Assembly: GCF_900637855.1 (NCBI RefSeq)
Contig: NZ_LR134440.1
Location: 1,116,001 to 1,180,000, forward strand
Reading direction: 5' to 3'
From: Neisseria animaloris
Lineage (GTDB): Bacteria > Pseudomonadota > Gammaproteobacteria > Burkholderiales > Neisseriaceae
Length of the DNA stretch: 64,000 bases
This document shows, one piece after another, positions 63,277 to 64,000 of this stretch (position 1 is its first letter; the number at the start of each line of letters is the position of its first letter). The notes beneath the pieces are model-generated. The model did not search any database. It was not told the DNA's origin and saw nothing but the letters and a program-made list of their open reading frames with translations. Both the position numbers and the translations under genes were made by a program.

Positions 63277-64000
63277 TTAGTGGAATTTCACATTCAGACT
63301 CACATTGCCGAAGTTTTGGTATTCCGGTTTGCCGTCATAAATAGCTTGCTGACGACCCAGCTCATAACCCAACTTCGCCTGTTTGCCAAATTGCCAATCA
63401 TGGCCGTATTTCAACATCCATGTATTCTCGGCATTTTCTCCTGCTTGCCAGTACCGCCCAGCACCGCCGCTAAGTTTCTGATCAAGAATAGTGGCATGTG
63501 CAAAAGGCACGGTATAAGAAAGATCGAGACCACCATTGATGCTCTTGTTGCTTTTTGGATTGTAGTAGTTCGTACCGGCAATCTCTTTATTACGGCCGTA
63601 ATCTGCCGAAAGCGAGCTGCCCACCTTCCAACGGTTATGTTGAAATAAAGTATGTGTCAACCACGTACGGGTTGCCTGGCGGGTATTACCATCGTCAAAT
63701 TTCATTACCCCCAAACTCAAACCGGCCCGGGTAACATTAGAAGGTGTCAATTCGGCATTTACCGTATATTCATTTGCATAAACATTTTGGTTCAATGCCT
63801 TAATTGGCGTGTTGGCACTATTAAGTGCTGCACGCGCAGTGAGACTAAGATAATCGTTCACACGATAGTCAGCACCAGCATTCAAATAAGCTTTGTTATT
63901 CAAGTGCGTACCACGCCCTGCTTCTGCATTCAAAGTAATAGGATAAAGACTGACTTCCGCACCTGCACCCACGCGCCCTGCGCGCAATGTGTTGCCGTTA
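63277..64000 (-). CDS. pgaA: PgaA outer membrane exporter, C-terminal barrel (cut by window end)
   Basis: The reading frame enters at base 64000 with no start and runs 240 codons to a stop at 63277-63279. It shows alternating amphipathic strands of an outer membrane barrel (AEVSLYPITLNAEAGRGTHL, DYRVNDYLSLTARAALN, AKLGYELGRQQAIYDGKPEY) and ends in NVSLNVKFH. It carries PNAG across the outer membrane; the TPR half lies outside the window. Final His instead of Phe is slightly unusual. An uptake sequence follows at 63261-63272. It is the first gene of pgaABCD. Confidence 0.9.
   Translation of the reverse strand, partial: NGNTLRAGRVGAGAEVSLYPITLNAEAGRGTHLNNKAYLNAGADYRVNDYLSLTARAALNSANTPIKALNQNVYANEYTVNAELTPSNVTRAGLSLGVMKFDDGNTRQATRTWLTHTLFQHNRWKVGSSLSADYGRNKEIAGTNYYNPKSNKSINGGLDLSYTVPFAHATILDQKLSGGAGRYWQAGENAENTWMLKYGHDWQFGKQAKLGYELGRQQAIYDGKPEYQNFGNVSLNVKFH

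Overview
The window is chromosomal DNA from a Neisseria species, most likely an animal- or oral-associated commensal. DNA uptake sequences of the AG dialect (AGGCCGTCTGAA) occur throughout, often as inverted pairs that serve as terminators. Gene content and order also fit: a parvulin cluster, an rpsU-yqeY-dnaG-rpoD block, aniA/norB, a PorB-type porin and ligE. A few AT-dialect copies (ATGCCGTCTGAA) are mixed in. No phage, insertion sequence, CRISPR array or rRNA operon was seen; there is one tRNA gene (Leu, GAG).

Layout. 1-7.4 kb: 5' part of putA (minus), a nicotinamidase-fold protein lacking its usual catalytic residues, a hemolysin III-type membrane protein, a dihydrolipoamide dehydrogenase-like flavoprotein with a peroxiredoxin-glutaredoxin hybrid, and a decayed NlpC/P60 gene. 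7.5-10.3 kb: yciB, yciI, bolA and two parvulin-type periplasmic proteins. 10.4-15.4 kb: the macromolecular-synthesis block with a strong rpsU promoter and an unusual leader. 15.7-22.7 kb: pta, then denitrification: norB (minus), divergent from aniA (copper nitrite reductase fused to cytochrome c) and nirV. 23-29.8 kb: an unknown membrane protein, a DUF445 protein, a Bcr/CflA transporter with a structured leader, pheA and a porin. 30-38.2 kb: ampG, a DUF937-OmpA protein, a glyoxalase II-like hydrolase, periplasmic ligase ligE, tRNA-Leu, secG, tpiA, msrC, pcm, a rhodanese and a uracil-DNA glycosylase-like protein. 38.2-40 kb: a RhuM pseudogene beside an intact Fic gene. 40-50 kb: tex, a short-chain dehydrogenase, a DUF2157 protein, an MFS carrier, anmK, pit and thiE. 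50.3-55.2 kb: the arginine deiminase operon arcDABC. 55.5-64 kb: a second short-chain dehydrogenase, acnB, and pgaABCD for poly-N-acetylglucosamine export (pgaA cut by the window end).

The genes suggest a bacterium adapted to low oxygen. AniA reduces nitrite to nitric oxide and NorB reduces that to nitrous oxide. The arc operon gives ATP from arginine. The aniA and arcD promoters carry FNR boxes at exactly the same distance from their -10 elements. The aniA and norB promoters share a 17-bp palindrome that I infer to be an NsrR operator. Peptidoglycan recycling (ampG, anmK), peroxide defence (Prx-Grx, msrC) and biofilm polysaccharide (pga, possibly with LigE acting on extracellular DNA) complete the picture.

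I did not find a clearly new multi-gene system. The best candidates for something undescribed are the rpsU leader, the pseudoknot-like leader of the Bcr/CflA gene, the nicotinamidase-fold pseudoenzyme, the shared aniA/norB operator, a DUS-headed mini-repeat, and the unknown five-helix membrane protein.
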